Shown one piece after another: positions 18,555 through 28,281 of a stretch of 64,000 bases of DNA (positions are counted from its first letter, which is position 1; each line of letters begins with the position of its first letter). The notes under the pieces were generated by a model. That model worked only from the letters and a program-made list of their open reading frames with translations, searched no databases and had not been told where the DNA came from. Origin of the DNA: Melastoma dodecandrum (lineage: Eukaryota > Streptophyta > Magnoliopsida > Myrtales > Melastomataceae); NCBI GenBank assembly GCA_029817715.1, contig JARUPY010000398.1, forward strand, positions 2,852,001-2,916,000, given 5' to 3'. The translations under genes and the position numbers were made by a program.

Positions 18555-18871
18555 TCTGCCGATCTTTCCAGTTCACGTCGAACAAGAATTGTCGGCTCGG
18601 CGAGCTCGTAAGGGCCATGTCGTCATCGCGGCGCAGATTCGCGCAAGAAATTGCCACCGAGATCAAGCGGGTTTCGCGTTTCTAGTCTTGGCCGAGCGTG
18701 ACAGCGTCGCGACACGACCCTAGGCAATACATAGGTAGTCCGAATTCTCGCATAATCTCGCTGTATTTCACTTATATATGCCGTGATTCATGGAAACTTT
18801 ACGGAAGGGGCCTGAGATGACGCGCGTCAAGACGGCCGCCAGTGCGGTCGTTCGCTAGGACTCGCGCACGT
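18555..18871. other. Intergenic stretch between tRNA-Arg and the tad-like cluster
   Basis: About 317 bases without a large gene. The second half is more AT-rich than its surroundings (for example TATTTCACTTATATATG at about 18763-18780) and probably holds the promoter of the tad-like genes. It includes a possible 13-codon reading frame (18817-18858) behind a purine-rich site, listed separately. Confidence 0.5.
18817..18858 (+). CDS. Possible 13-residue leader peptide
   Basis: ATG at 18817, preceded by GGAAGGGG at good spacing, opens a 13-codon frame (MTRVKTAASAVVR) that stops 13 bases before the TadE-like gene. It could be a leader peptide or the remnant of a longer gene. The evidence is only the site spacing. 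Confidence 0.2.
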   Translation: MTRVKTAASAVVR

Positions 18872-19438
18872 ATGCCAACATGCCCGTCAGCGCTGGGAAC
18901 CCTCCGCCGCTTCATCGCGACGACCCGCGGCGCGGCTGCGGTCGAATTCGCCTTCGTGTCGGGCCTTTTGATCCTCGTCGTCCTCTTCGTGCTGGTCGTC
19001 GCGTGGATCAAATACGTCGGTCAGGCGCTCGATTACGCGACGCAGAAGGCCGCCAGACAGGTGATGACCGGCGCCGTACAGAAGGCCGCCGTCGGTCAAT
19101 CGACCTTCTCGTCGACCTACCTCTGCCCGTACCTGCCCGCGGCGATCAACTGCAGCGATGTCATCGTCAACCTCTACACCGCGCAAGTTTCAGCTTGGCC
19201 CGGAGGATATTTCGCCTACACCGTCGGCTACGGGCAGAGCCTCATCATCCCGCCGCTGTCCAACAGTGCGAGCCAATATTCACCCGGCGCGCAAGGCGAC
19301 TTCGAATATCTTCTTGTGATCTACCCGGCGACCGCGTTGCCCTCGGTGTTCGCCTCGCTGCTGGGGACGCAGACGTATCAGGGCAAACCAGCCTTCCCGA
19401 TCATCGCGACGGCCGCGTTCCGCAACGAGCAATTCTGA
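18872..19438 (+). CDS. TadE-like pilus assembly / pseudopilin protein
   Basis: A 188-residue protein with the TadE-like start: RRFIATTRGAAAVEFAFVSGLLILVVLFVLVVAW, a prepilin-type G/AAAVEFA cleavage region followed directly by one membrane segment. The rest is extracytoplasmic. Such proteins are minor pseudopilins of the Flp/Tad pilus. ATG at 18872 is preferred to GTG at 18842. Its stop overlaps the next start (TGATG). No tadA/B/C or rcp genes are in the window, so the machinery must be elsewhere. Confidence 0.8.
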   Translation: MPTCPSALGTLRRFIATTRGAAAVEFAFVSGLLILVVLFVLVVAWIKYVGQALDYATQKAARQVMTGAVQKAAVGQSTFSSTYLCPYLPAAINCSDVIVNLYTAQVSAWPGGYFAYTVGYGQSLIIPPLSNSASQYSPGAQGDFEYLLVIYPATALPSVFASLLGTQTYQGKPAFPIIATAAFRNEQF

Positions 19439-20154
19439 TGGCTTGGCGCCGCACGTGCTCGCCGGTCGCTGCCTTTCGAAGCGCCGAGCATGCCAGCTCT
19501 CTCGTCGAATTCGCGATCATCTGCCCCGTCCTTCTCATCTTCATGCTGATGGGGCTGGAGCTCATCGGCTACATCGATGCCACGCGGAAAGTGGAGCGGA
19601 TCGCCGCCTCGGCGAGCGAGATGATCGCACAGAAGGCGCCGCCGAAAGGATCGACCGTTGCGCTCGTGACGGGCACCGAGGCGCATTTCGCGCTCGATGC
19701 GGCCATCGTCATCTTTCCTTATTTGATGTCGGACGCTGCGCGACAGGGGATCGCGTGGTCGCAAGATATCGAAGTCGACATCGCCAGCATCCAGTTCAAG
19801 CAAACCGCGACCACGTGCTCCAACCCGAGCAACCTCAGCGCCTGCTATGCGCCTCAGGTCCTCTGGACGAGCATTCCCGGCGCGACGAACGTCCGCCAAT
19901 GCTCCCCCGCGCTTTTACCACAGGCGAATTCGGCCCCGACGAACAAGCTTTATCTGCCGAAGTCCGTGTTCGGACCTGGCAGTCTGGTCGTCGTCGATGT
20001 GTACTTCACCTATCGGCCGAGTTTTGCGGCAAGGCTTCTGCCGACGATGACGATCGTACGATCGGCTTACGTGCAGCCTCGCTACGCGACGGCGATCAAG
20101 CTCGACATGACCAATACGGACTACATGGTCGGCTATTGCCCGGGGATATCGTGA
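19438..20154 (+). CDS. TadE/TadG-like pilus assembly protein
   Basis: A 238-residue protein with the motif ASSLVEFAIICPVLLIFMLMGLELIGYID at about residues 19-47: a TadE-type pseudopilin signature followed by a single transmembrane helix. The C-terminal part carries Cys pairs (CSNPSNLSAC, CSP) that may form disulfides outside. The start overlaps the upstream stop and its stop overlaps the next start (GTGATGG), so the three genes are translationally coupled. Confidence 0.8.
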   Translation: MAWRRTCSPVAAFRSAEHASSLVEFAIICPVLLIFMLMGLELIGYIDATRKVERIAASASEMIAQKAPPKGSTVALVTGTEAHFALDAAIVIFPYLMSDAARQGIAWSQDIEVDIASIQFKQTATTCSNPSNLSACYAPQVLWTSIPGATNVRQCSPALLPQANSAPTNKLYLPKSVFGPGSLVVVDVYFTYRPSFAARLLPTMTIVRSAYVQPRYATAIKLDMTNTDYMVGYCPGIS

Positions 20155-21572
20155 TGGACCTGAGAAAAGCCGGCACCACGCTTCGGACGTTCTGCGCCGC
20201 CCGGCGCGGCAACGTCAGCATTCTCTTCGCCTTCAGTCTCATCCCGCTGATCGGCCTCGTCGGCCTCGGCGTCGATTACGGCGTCGCGCTCAGCGCGAAG
20301 TCCAAGCTGGACAACGCGGCCGATGCCGCGGCGCTCGCGGCGGTCGCGACGGCAAAGGCGTATGTAGCGGCGAACCCGAGCGACCCGAACCTTGCGCAAG
20401 ACGCGATCACCGCAGGCCTCACGCAGGCCACCAACACGTTCGCCGTGAATGCCGGAAGCGTGGCATTCGCCTCCGTGCCGACGCCCCTCATCACTCTGAC
20501 TCGGACAAAGCAGACGTTCTCGTCGTCCGTGATCTATACGACGGCAGTGACCAACCACTTCGGACAGATCTTCAAGCAGCCGACGTTCCCGATCCGAGGG
20601 TCCGTGACGGCATCAGCCGACGTCCCGACCTACCTCGACTTCTATCTCTTGGTCGATGTGTCCGGATCCATGGGTTTGCCGACAAGCTCGCAGGGCCAGG
20701 CCGATCTCGCGCAGCTCAACACCGAGTCGATCGACCCCGGTCAAGGCTGCCAATTCGCCTGCCATTTCCCCGGCTACACCGGGTGGACTGTCGCGACGCA
20801 ACACAACATCGAGCTGCGCACGACTTCGGTCAACTCCGCGGTCTGCTCTCTGGTCCAGCAAGCGACGGGATCGAGCCTTTTTCGCGTCGGGATCTATCCC
20901 TTCATCAACCAGATGGCGACGCTCCAGGCATTGACGTCGAAAATGGGTGATGTCGGCACCGCAGCGCAATGCGGGAGTGCCGCGCCGATGGCGTTCACGA
21001 ACCTTCTCGACACGGGTACGACCCAGCTTTCCACGAACGGCGATCCGAGCACCGGCACGGGCAGCGGCGGGACGCATTTCGAAGTGGTCATGCCGCAGAT
21101 GCAAGCGACGATCGCCAGTTTCGGCGACGGCTCGACCGCGCTGAAGCCCAAGCCGTTCGTGTTCCTCATCACGGACGGGATGGAAAATTCGCAGCATTTC
21201 TTCACGTGGGCAAATAACAAGTACACGTATCCAGGCAACCCATCTCAATTTTCAGGCTATGGCGACGCAGGGTGGGATTTCTCCAATCCATCCGCCATGG
21301 ATCCATCCGTCTGTACCGCTTTGAAGAATGCAGGCGCCACCATCTCGATCCTCTATATCCCCTACATCCAGATCTCGTATGTGAACGATGGAACCCAGGT
21401 CGCTTGGGAGGACGGCGCCGTCAACGGCATCAGCCCCGGCCTCCAGACACCGCTGCAGCAATGCGCATCTCCGGGATTCTTCTACACCGCCTATTCGTCG
21501 TCCGACATCAAGGCATCGCTGAACGCCATGTTCAACCAAGCCGTCGTCCAGCAAGCCCGCCTCACGCAATGA
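20154..21572 (+). CDS. TadG-like protein with von Willebrand factor A domain
   Basis: A 472-residue protein beginning with a TadG N-terminus (RRGNVSILFAFSLIPLIGLVGLGVDYGVAL, about 18-47; one membrane helix) and a KSKLDNAADAAALAA helix. A VWA domain follows: YLLVDVSGSMGLP is the DxSxS metal-ion site and PFVFLITDGMEN is the later strand with the conserved Asp. TadG-type proteins sit at the envelope and act in Flp pilus assembly or adhesion. It is the last gene of the coupled trio. Confidence 0.85.
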   Translation: MDLRKAGTTLRTFCAARRGNVSILFAFSLIPLIGLVGLGVDYGVALSAKSKLDNAADAAALAAVATAKAYVAANPSDPNLAQDAITAGLTQATNTFAVNAGSVAFASVPTPLITLTRTKQTFSSSVIYTTAVTNHFGQIFKQPTFPIRGSVTASADVPTYLDFYLLVDVSGSMGLPTSSQGQADLAQLNTESIDPGQGCQFACHFPGYTGWTVATQHNIELRTTSVNSAVCSLVQQATGSSLFRVGIYPFINQMATLQALTSKMGDVGTAAQCGSAAPMAFTNLLDTGTTQLSTNGDPSTGTGSGGTHFEVVMPQMQATIASFGDGSTALKPKPFVFLITDGMENSQHFFTWANNKYTYPGNPSQFSGYGDAGWDFSNPSAMDPSVCTALKNAGATISILYIPYIQISYVNDGTQVAWEDGAVNGISPGLQTPLQQCASPGFFYTAYSSSDIKASLNAMFNQAVVQQARLTQ

Positions 21573-21598
21573 TCCGCTCCGGCCTCGCGCGCCAACGA

Positions 21599-22090
21599 TC
21601 AGGCGCGCGAAAATCCGCCCATGCCGAGCGCCCATTGCAGGCCGACGATGGCGCCTTTGACGCGCGGCAGCAGCCAGAGCGACAGCAGCGTCGCCAACGG
21701 CAGCCAGATGGACAGATGTACCCAGATCGGCGGCGCGAACGCGTCCTCGACGAGCGCGACGCCGAGGATCAGCAGGTGTCCGACGATCATCATGGTGATG
21801 TAGGGCGGCGCATCGTCCGACCGTTGCGGCGTGAGATCGAGATTGCAGGCGGGACAGCGCTCCTCGACCTTGAGATAGGCGCGGAAGAGGCGCCCTTCGT
21901 CGCAGTGCGGGCAGCGCGTGCGAAAGCCGCGCCAGAGCGAGGCCTTGATGTCGCGAGTCTCGGAAAAGCGCTCGACCGCGTGCGTCGGAGCCGATTGTGC
22001 TTGAGCTTGTGTCACCTGACGTCTCGCCTGAGCCGTAAGGGCCCGCGCCACCGGGTTGTGGCCGACGCCCGCATGGGCGATGTAAGCCAT
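21599..22090 (-). CDS. DUF983 membrane protein
   Basis: A 163-residue DUF983 protein. Two CxxC zinc-finger-like pairs (CPHCDEGRLF and CPACNLDL, about 61-84) lie on the cytoplasmic side, followed by two hydrophobic segments (YITMMIVGHLLILGVALV and WVHLSIWLPLATLLSLWLL). The family occurs in alphaproteobacteria, often near respiratory or oxidase genes; the function is unknown. It is divergent from the LysR gene. Confidence 0.88.
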   Translation of the reverse strand: MAYIAHAGVGHNPVARALTAQARRQVTQAQAQSAPTHAVERFSETRDIKASLWRGFRTRCPHCDEGRLFRAYLKVEERCPACNLDLTPQRSDDAPPYITMMIVGHLLILGVALVEDAFAPPIWVHLSIWLPLATLLSLWLLPRVKGAIVGLQWALGMGGFSRA

Positions 22091-22158
22091 CGTCGCAGCT
22101 CAGGGAAGACGCGCGAGGCCATGCCAGCCATGCCGCCGCGGCGTGCCGGCGCACCCGC

Positions 22159-23094
22159 ATGACGATCGATTATCTCGGCCTCGCCAAGATCGATCTCAAC
22201 CTGCTCGTCGCGCTGGACGCGTTGCTGACGGAGCGCAGCGTCACGCGCGCCGCCGCCCGCGTCGGCATCGGCCAATCGGCGATGAGCAGCAGCCTCGGGC
22301 GCCTGCGACAGCTCCTCGGCGACGAGCTCCTGACGCGTGCCGCCGACGGCATGCACCTGACGCCGCGCGCGGCCGGCCTCGTCGAGCCGGTGCGCTCCGC
22401 GCTACGCCAGTTCCAGGGCATCGTGCGGCGCGAGGACACGTTCGACCCCAAGACCATCGAGCGGGTGTTCACCGTCGCGCTCACCGGCAGCCTGGAAGTG
22501 TCGTTCGGGCCGGTGCTGCTCGATCTGATGCGGCGCGAGGCACCGGGTATCCGCCTGTCGCTGCGAACGCTCGACTACGCGACGCTGCTGACGGAGATCG
22601 ACGCGGACAAGCTCGACCTCGCGGTCGGTCTCATCAAGGAGGGGCAGATGCATCACAAGGTGCGCCCGCTCTGCCGCTACGGCTACCTCTGCCTCTTCAA
22701 TGCCGAACTCCTCGGCATCGAGGCGCCGATCTCGCTCGAGGATTACCTGCGCTTCCCGCACGTGCTGACGAGCGTCTCGGGCACGGTGCACGGCGTCGTC
22801 GACGATTCCCTCGCCGCGATCGGTCGCACGCGCGTCCTCGCGGCGACGACACCGCGGTTCGTCACGGTGCCGTTCCTCGTCAAAACGGCGCCCGTGATGA
22901 CGACGATGGTCGACGACCTCGCGCGCAGCTTCGCCAAGTTGCTCGACCTCACGACGAGCCCGGTGCCCGTGCCGGTGAAGAGCTTCGATGTCTCGATGCT
23001 CTGGCACTCGTCCTACGATCGCGACCCGGCGCATCGTTGGATGCGCGACATCTTCGTGCGCATCGCCAAGCAGATCCTGAAGCAGCCGGCATAG
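22159..23094 (+). CDS. LysR-family transcriptional regulator (NodD-like subgroup)
   Basis: A 311-residue LysR regulator. The N-terminal winged helix is KIDLNLLVALDALLTERSVTRAAARVGIGQSAMSSSLGRLRQLLGD (about 10-55) and the effector-binding domain follows. The AARVGIGQSAMSSSLGRLR form matches the NodD/LeuO-like group rather than the CbbR group. It lies 68 bases from the divergent DUF983 gene and is convergent with the bicupin gene, so either could be a target. Confidence 0.9.
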   Translation: MTIDYLGLAKIDLNLLVALDALLTERSVTRAAARVGIGQSAMSSSLGRLRQLLGDELLTRAADGMHLTPRAAGLVEPVRSALRQFQGIVRREDTFDPKTIERVFTVALTGSLEVSFGPVLLDLMRREAPGIRLSLRTLDYATLLTEIDADKLDLAVGLIKEGQMHHKVRPLCRYGYLCLFNAELLGIEAPISLEDYLRFPHVLTSVSGTVHGVVDDSLAAIGRTRVLAATTPRFVTVPFLVKTAPVMTTMVDDLARSFAKLLDLTTSPVPVPVKSFDVSMLWHSSYDRDPAHRWMRDIFVRIAKQILKQPA

Positions 23095-23213
23095 GTCGAG
23101 TGCCTCATCGGCATCAGCGGCGTCCTGCTCGACGCGGCGGCCCGTCTGGCGTTGCGCCTTTGGCGAGCGGATCGGGCCCGCGGCACGATCGCCGCGAGCC
23201 GATCGACGTGGCC

Positions 23214-24422
23214 TTACGCCTTCATCTTCTCGATCGTCGAGGCCGGCACCCCCGCAAAATTGTTGGCGAGCAGATATTTCGGGCTCGACTGGACCCAGCG
23301 GTTCAAGTCGATCTCCTCGAACTTGCCGTTGTCCCAAGTCTGGATGATCTCGAGGTCGTCCGTTCCGGTATTCTTGATCGCGTGACCGAAGCCCTGCGGG
23401 ATGTAGGCGACGTCGCCCGGCGCGAACTCCGCCACCTTGCCGCGTCCGCCCGAACCGAACAGGGCGACCTGGCCCTTGCCCTTGAGATAGTAGTGCCACT
23501 CATTGGCGTTGACGTTCCAATGCAGCTTGCGCATCTGGCCCGGGCGGATGACCATGCGGCCGCCCGACATCGACTTCGAGATCGGCCATTCGTCGACCGT
23601 CGCCAGCCGGAAGCTGCCGCCGTCGAAGTCGCGGACAGCCCGCGGATCCTTCAAAAGCCGGAACTTGTGGGTGGATTCCTTGGGCCAGGGGGCGTCGAGG
23701 GCCTGGGCGATCGGGATAACCGGGCCCGCCTGGATATAGGCCTCTCCCTTCGGGAAGGCGTTGAACGCGTCCTTGGGCAGGCCGAAATCGAGGGCGAGCA
23801 TATCTTTCGGCGACACGTCGACCCAGTCGGTGATCGAGAACGTGCCGTGCTCCGAGAAGGCCCCGTTGTCGAACGAGAGGATGAAGTGGCAGGGCTTGTC
23901 GCCGATTGTCTGGATCGAATGGCCATGGCCCTTCGGGAAGAACCAGAGATCGCCCGGCTCGTAATTGTTGATCTCGCTGGTGCCTTCCGGCGTCAGCACG
24001 ACAGTCTGGCATTGGCCGGCGATGACGAAGGCCCACGCGGCCGCGCTCGCGTGCCAATGCAGCTCGCGCGAGGCGCCGGGATCGAGGAACATGTGAACCG
24101 CGGCGAGGCCCTTGGCGATCGGGAAGTGGTGGACCGTCGCTTCTTTCGCCCAGCCGCCCGACGTGATCTTCGGCGCCGTGGCATCCATCGCGTAATGGAA
24201 GTCCGGCATCGCGCCGACATCCTGCGGATTGTGATAGGCGACCGTGGCGCCCGGCGGCAGCTCGACGGAATCGAAGGCGGCGCCGCCCTCGCCGGGCTTG
24301 CCCTTGTCGGTCGCGGCGGGCGCGCCGGCCGCGCCATCCGCGCGCGCTGCCCCCGCCAACGCCATCAGACCGCCGGCGCCGAGCGCCGCACTGCCGAGAA
24401 ACGCGCGTCTGTTGCTGTTCAT
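23214..24422 (-). CDS. Bicupin, oxalate decarboxylase family, Tat-exported
   Basis: A 402-residue double-cupin protein with a twin-arginine signal (SNRRAFLGSAALGAGGLMALAGAARA). First cupin: LHWHASAAAW with H122 and H124, and GHGHSIQ with H168. The Glu expected before the Trp is Ala129. Second cupin: LHWNVNANEW, where the second His is Asn, with Glu kept and a later His in FGHAIKN. The lid-like motif is SEHGT (SENST in Bacillus OxdC), keeping the Glu. It belongs to the oxalate decarboxylase fold family, but both metal sites differ from the classic enzyme, so activity is uncertain. Confidence 0.8.
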   Translation of the reverse strand: MNSNRRAFLGSAALGAGGLMALAGAARADGAAGAPAATDKGKPGEGGAAFDSVELPPGATVAYHNPQDVGAMPDFHYAMDATAPKITSGGWAKEATVHHFPIAKGLAAVHMFLDPGASRELHWHASAAAWAFVIAGQCQTVVLTPEGTSEINNYEPGDLWFFPKGHGHSIQTIGDKPCHFILSFDNGAFSEHGTFSITDWVDVSPKDMLALDFGLPKDAFNAFPKGEAYIQAGPVIPIAQALDAPWPKESTHKFRLLKDPRAVRDFDGGSFRLATVDEWPISKSMSGGRMVIRPGQMRKLHWNVNANEWHYYLKGKGQVALFGSGGRGKVAEFAPGDVAYIPQGFGHAIKNTGTDDLEIIQTWDNGKFEEIDLNRWVQSSPKYLLANNFAGVPASTIEKMKA

Positions 24423-24604
24423 CGTTCCCTCCCTGGCCGTCCGCCCGCATCCTCGGGGGGAACCTGAGCCGTGTCGGGGAACCGTAAGATTCGCCGCGGA
24501 GCGGTGGTAGCCGGCGCGGTCCGGAAACAGTTATCGGGAGACGCGATGGGCCGGCGCAAAGCGGCGTCTGACGCGCGTTCTTAAAGCAGGGGGCGGCGAA
24601 CTTC

Positions 24605-24678
24605 TGGCTGGGGGACCTGGATTCGAACCAAGATTAACGGAGTCAGAGTCCGCTGTTCTACCGTTGAACTATCCCCCA
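24605..24678 (-). tRNA. tRNA-Gln (anticodon CTG)
   Basis: Minus-strand cloverleaf with encoded CCA: acceptor TGGGGGA/TCCCCCA, anticodon arm GCGGA-CTCTGAC-TCCGT with anticodon CTG, T-arm CTTGG-TTCGAAT-CCAGG. The acceptor starting with T (U1) and the G discriminator are typical of tRNA-Gln. Confidence 0.96.
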
Positions 24679-24801
24679 AGCAGGGCCTGCCGGGTCAGCG
24701 CCTGACGATGTCGAACCGAGCGTCCGAACTGCCGTCGGCCACGCGGAACCAAGAGAGGCCCCGCGCGCGGTCCGCTCTCATACGCAGATCGCTGCGGGCT
24801 T

Positions 24802-25458
24802 TCAAGCCTTGCGCGCCGCGCGGACGCGCGCATCGAGCGCGTGCACGAGGGGCACGCGGATCTCGTGCGCCGCGATCGTCGGGGCGGGCTCCCCGGCGTG
24901 CGCCATATGGGCGGCGCGGTAGGCGGCACTGTCGAAGGCGCCGGACGGATCGAGATCGCGCACGGCGCCGCAGCGCAGGAGGTGCATGAAGGGGTCGCGG
25001 TTCGGCCCGATCTCCGCGCCGTGGTGCGCGAGGTAGAAGGCGAGGTCGAAATCACCGTTGGGTGCGACGCGCTGGGAGCGGCGGTGCGTCAGGAAATGGA
25101 CGAGCGGCGACACGCGCGCGGGCAGGGCGTAGGTTTTGCGATACCAGGCGGGATCGAAGAAGGCGATCGGCCGGCACCCGGCGCGCTCACCGCGGCGGAT
25201 GTAATGGTCGAGCGGGTTCTCCGCCGGCGCGTGCGCCAGATAGACGTCCGCATACCAGAGCGGATCGAAATAGAGGTTGGGCCGCCGACCTTCGCGCCAG
25301 CCGTAATCGCAGAAATGGCGCACCGGCTCGACCCCGAGCTGGTACACGTCGATCTGGTTGATGAGATAGTAGTTGCGGTCGAAGAGCGGCGAGGCGGCGA
25401 GCCGCGCCGCCATCGCCTCCTTCGGCGAGCGCCGCCGCAGTAAATTCAGGATGCGCAA
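24802..25458 (-). CDS. FDxxWY-repeat protein (glycosyltransferase-associated repeats)
   Basis: About 218 residues built mostly of a repeated unit of roughly 45 residues: FDRNYYLINQ...GVEPVRHFCDYGWREGR, FDPLWYADVYLAHAP..NPLDHYIRRGERAG, FDPAWYRKTY...SPLVHFLTH, then FDLAFYLAHHG.....PFMHLLRCG. Such units often precede glycosyltransferase domains in Hyphomicrobiales, but no catalytic domain follows here. TTG at 25458 is preferred for its GGCGGAG site and basic N-terminus; GTG at 25530 is the longest frame. It has no signal peptide, and the function is unknown. Confidence 0.65.
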   Translation of the reverse strand: MRILNLLRRRSPKEAMAARLAASPLFDRNYYLINQIDVYQLGVEPVRHFCDYGWREGRRPNLYFDPLWYADVYLAHAPAENPLDHYIRRGERAGCRPIAFFDPAWYRKTYALPARVSPLVHFLTHRRSQRVAPNGDFDLAFYLAHHGAEIGPNRDPFMHLLRCGAVRDLDPSGAFDSAAYRAAHMAHAGEPAPTIAAHEIRVPLVHALDARVRAARKA

Positions 25459-25588
25459 TGCCGGCTCCGCCTCGCAGAGACCCCCGAACGGGCTTTCTCT
25501 GGTAGCGGATCGCCGGGCGCCGGGCCACACCGGCAGATGGCCATCCTGTGGAGCAGGCCCCCTCCCCGCGGGCGGGGCGGGCGACGCC

Positions 25589-26920
25589 TCAGGTGTTCAT
25601 GGAGTCGAAGAAGGCCTGGTTGCCCTTCGGCGTCTCGCGCAGCTTGCCCATCAGGAACTCGATGCCGTCGACCGTGCCCATCGGGTTGAGGATGCGGCGC
25701 AGCACGTACATCTTCTTGAGGATGTCGGCGGGCACGAGCAGCTCCTCCTTGCGGGTGCCGGAGCGGGTGATGTCGAGCGCCGGGAACGTCCGCTTGTCGG
25801 CCACCTTGCGGTCGAGGATGATCTCGGAATTGCCGGTGCCCTTGAACTCTTCGAAGATCACTTCGTCCATGCGCGAGCCGGTCTCGATCAGCGCCGTCGC
25901 GATGATCGTGAGCGACCCGCCCTCTTCGATGTTGCGGGCCGCGCCAAAGAAGCGCTTCGGGCGCTGCAAGGCGTTGGAGTCCACGCCGCCGGTCAGCACC
26001 TTTCCGGACGAGGGCACGGTGGTGTTGTAGGCGCGCCCGAGGCGCGTGATCGAATCGAGCAGGATGACGACGTCGCGCCCGTGTTCGACGAGGCGCTTGG
26101 CCTTCTCGATCACCATCTCGGCCACCGCGACGTGGCGCGTCGCCGGTTCGTCGAAGGTCGAGGAGACGACCTCCCCCTTCACCGAGCGCTGCATGTCCGT
26201 CACCTCTTCCGGGCGCTCGTCGATGAGCAGCACGATGAGGAAGCATTCGGGATGATTGGCGGTGATCGACTGCGCGATGTTCTGCAGGATCACCGTCTTG
26301 CCGGTGCGCGGCGGCGCGACGATGAGCGCGCGCTGGCCCTTGCCGATGGGCGCCACGATGTCGATGACGCGGGCGGAAAAGTCCTTCCGCGTCGGGTCTT
26401 CGATCTCGAGCTTCAGGCGCTCGTTCGGATAGAGCGGCGTGAGGTTGTCGAAATGGACCTTGTGCCGGACCTTCTCGGGATCCTCGAAATTGATGAGGTT
26501 GACCTTGAGGAGCGCGAAGTAGCGTTCGCCGTCCTTGGGCGAGCGGATCACGCCCTCGACCGTATCGCCGGTACGCAGGCCGAAGCGCCGGATCTGCGAG
26601 GGCGACACGTAGATGTCGTCCGGGCCGGCGAGGTAATTGGCGTCCGCCGAGCGCAGGAAGCCGAAGCCGTCCTGCAGCACTTCGATCACGCCTTCGCCGA
26701 CGATCTCGATGTCGCGTGAAGCGAGCTGCTTCAGGATCGCGAACATCAGCTCCTGCTTGCGCATGGTCGAGGCGTTCTCGACCTCGTACTCCTCGGCGAA
26801 GGCAAGGAGCGCGGACGGCGACTTCTCCTTGAGAACGGCGAGCTTGATCTCTTTGGGACCCGTCGGCGCCGGAGCTTCGGCGGCGGGAGCCTGGATGTCT
26901 TCTGTGACGACGTCTGTCAT
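25589..26920 (-). CDS. rho: Transcription termination factor Rho
   Basis: Hexameric RNA helicase that ends transcription; 443 residues. Order: an acidic Ala/Pro-rich N-terminal extension (1-22), Rho N domain, the RNA-binding cold-shock-like domain with [14 protein letters not shown] (about 84-96), the Walker A motif APPRTGKT (202-209), Walker [17 protein letters not shown], and the Q-loop/R-loop region [19 protein letters not shown]. All motor motifs look intact. It has ATG with a GGGGGGTA-rich upstream stretch. Confidence 0.98.
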   Translation of the reverse strand: MTDVVTEDIQAPAAEAPAPTGPKEIKLAVLKEKSPSALLAFAEEYEVENASTMRKQELMFAILKQLASRDIEIVGEGVIEVLQDGFGFLRSADANYLAGPDDIYVSPSQIRRFGLRTGDTVEGVIRSPKDGERYFALLKVNLINFEDPEKVRHKVHFDNLTPLYPNERLKLEIEDPTRKDFSARVIDIVAPIGKGQRALIVAPPRTGKTVILQNIAQSITANHPECFLIVLLIDERPEEVTDMQRSVKGEVVSSTFDEPATRHVAVAEMVIEKAKRLVEHGRDVVILLDSITRLGRAYNTTVPSSGKVLTGGVDSNALQRPKRFFGAARNIEEGGSLTIIATALIETGSRMDEVIFEEFKGTGNSEIILDRKVADKRTFPALDITRSGTRKEELLVPADILKKMYVLRRILNPMGTVDGIEFLMGKLRETPKGNQAFFDSMNT

Positions 26921-27100
26921 GGGGGGTATCTTCAGATGGGGCCGAGGCGGCCGGGGTTCGGGATGTGAGCCGGGACGCGGGTTGCGCGGGGAGCGCTTGC
27001 GTGCGGGCCTGACCGAAAGGGCGGGAAGTGGCTCCTACCTACGCAACCGTCGCCGGTTTGGCAAGAACGGGTCGCGCGAGGCGGAAGTCCCGGAGGGAGC

Positions 27101-27643
27101 TCAGGGCTTCGGCGGCGCCGCGAGGCCGGGCGGCGGCTGCAGCTGCGGGGCCGTCGGCTGCGCCGTCTGCGGTTTCTCGGGCGGCGGCTCGGTGCCGAGA
27201 AGATGCGCCTCGGCGACGAACCGATCCGCGCCGACATGCCCGAAGACCTTCAGCGCCATGCCGCCCTGCGGAACGAACAGCGCGCGCATCGAGCGCCCGT
27301 CGCTGCACGCGATCTCGGACAGGCGCACGAGGCCGACCTCGCCCTTCATCTCGGAGCCGTCACAGGTCGCGCCGCCCGCGAGCTTCATCTCGAACTCGGC
27401 CTCGGCCTTGGAGCTGACGAGCGTGCCGGAAAAGGTCTCGCGGTTCGACGCCAGCACGCCGGAGAAGATCCACACGTCGGGTTGGGCATCCTCGGCCGGC
27501 TTGCTCGGCACCGGCGGTGCCGCGACGACGGCGGTGGGCGGTGCCACCACCGGACCCGCAGGCGTGTTGGCCGCCGAGGCCGGCAGCGCCGAGGCCGCGG
27601 CCAGAACGGCTGCGGCGCGGAGGAAAGCCGGCGCTACAGCCAC
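27101..27643 (-). CDS. Exported hypothetical protein
   Basis: A 180-residue protein with an N-terminal signal peptide ([24 protein letters not shown]), a Pro/Ala-rich linker, a compact middle part ([19 protein letters not shown]...[15 protein letters not shown] strands with two Cys) and a Pro/Gln-rich tail. No family is recognised. Its GTG start overlaps the stop of leuD (GTGGCTGTAG), so it is probably translated from the leuD message. Confidence 0.7.
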   Translation of the reverse strand: MAVAPAFLRAAAVLAAASALPASAANTPAGPVVAPPTAVVAAPPVPSKPAEDAQPDVWIFSGVLASNRETFSGTLVSSKAEAEFEMKLAGGATCDGSEMKGEVGLVRLSEIACSDGRSMRALFVPQGGMALKVFGHVGADRFVAEAHLLGTEPPPEKPQTAQPTAPQLQPPPGLAAPPKP

Positions 27644-28239
27644 GGCCGATCGGCCGTCATGCGGTGTTCGAACGCCGCGACCGCGCCGCGCTTCTCGAGC
27701 GTCAGTCCGATGTCGTCGAGGCCGTTCAAGAGGCAGTGTTTGCGGAACGGATCGATCTCGAAGCGCAGCGTGCCGCCATCCGGCCCCGTGATCTCCTGGC
27801 GTTCGAGATCGACGGTGAGGATCGCGTTGGCGCCGCGCTCGGCATCGTCCATCAGCTTCTCGAGGTCGTCCGGCGCGACGACGATGGGCAGGATTCCGTT
27901 CTTGAAGCAGTTGTTGTAGAAAATGTCCGCGAAGCTGGTCGAGATCACGCAGCGGATGCCGAAGTCGAGCAGCGCCCAGGGCGCGTGCTCGCGCGACGAG
28001 CCGCAGCCGAAATTGTCCTCGACGACGAGGATCTGCGCGCGCCGGTAAGCCGGCTTGTTCAGCACGAAGTCCGGCTTCTCGCTGCCGTCGTCCTCGTAGC
28101 GCAAAGCCGAGAAGAGGCCGGTGCCGAGCCCCGTGCGCTTGATGGTCTTGAGGAAGCGCGCGGGAATGATCTGATCCGTATCGATATTGGCGATCGGCAG
28201 CGGCGCCGCGACGCTCGTCAGCTTCGTGAACTTGTCCAT
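27634..28239 (-). CDS. leuD: 3-isopropylmalate dehydratase small subunit
   Basis: Small subunit (201 residues) of isopropylmalate isomerase in leucine synthesis, which works with LeuC. It begins [30 protein letters not shown] and carries the swivel-domain motif [11 protein letters not shown], with [17 protein letters not shown]. LeuC is not in the window. Confidence 0.96.
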   Translation of the reverse strand: MDKFTKLTSVAAPLPIANIDTDQIIPARFLKTIKRTGLGTGLFSALRYEDDGSEKPDFVLNKPAYRRAQILVVEDNFGCGSSREHAPWALLDFGIRCVISTSFADIFYNNCFKNGILPIVVAPDDLEKLMDDAERGANAILTVDLERQEITGPDGGTLRFEIDPFRKHCLLNGLDDIGLTLEKRGAVAAFEHRMTADRPWL

Positions 28240-28281
28240 GGCTTCGTCATATAGGCAGGCGGTGCCGCCCGCAAACGGCGC

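Noticed and set aside
25549..25588. GC-rich stretch after rho as an intrinsic terminator
   Set aside because: Pairing is short and ambiguous and there is no T-run on the minus strand.
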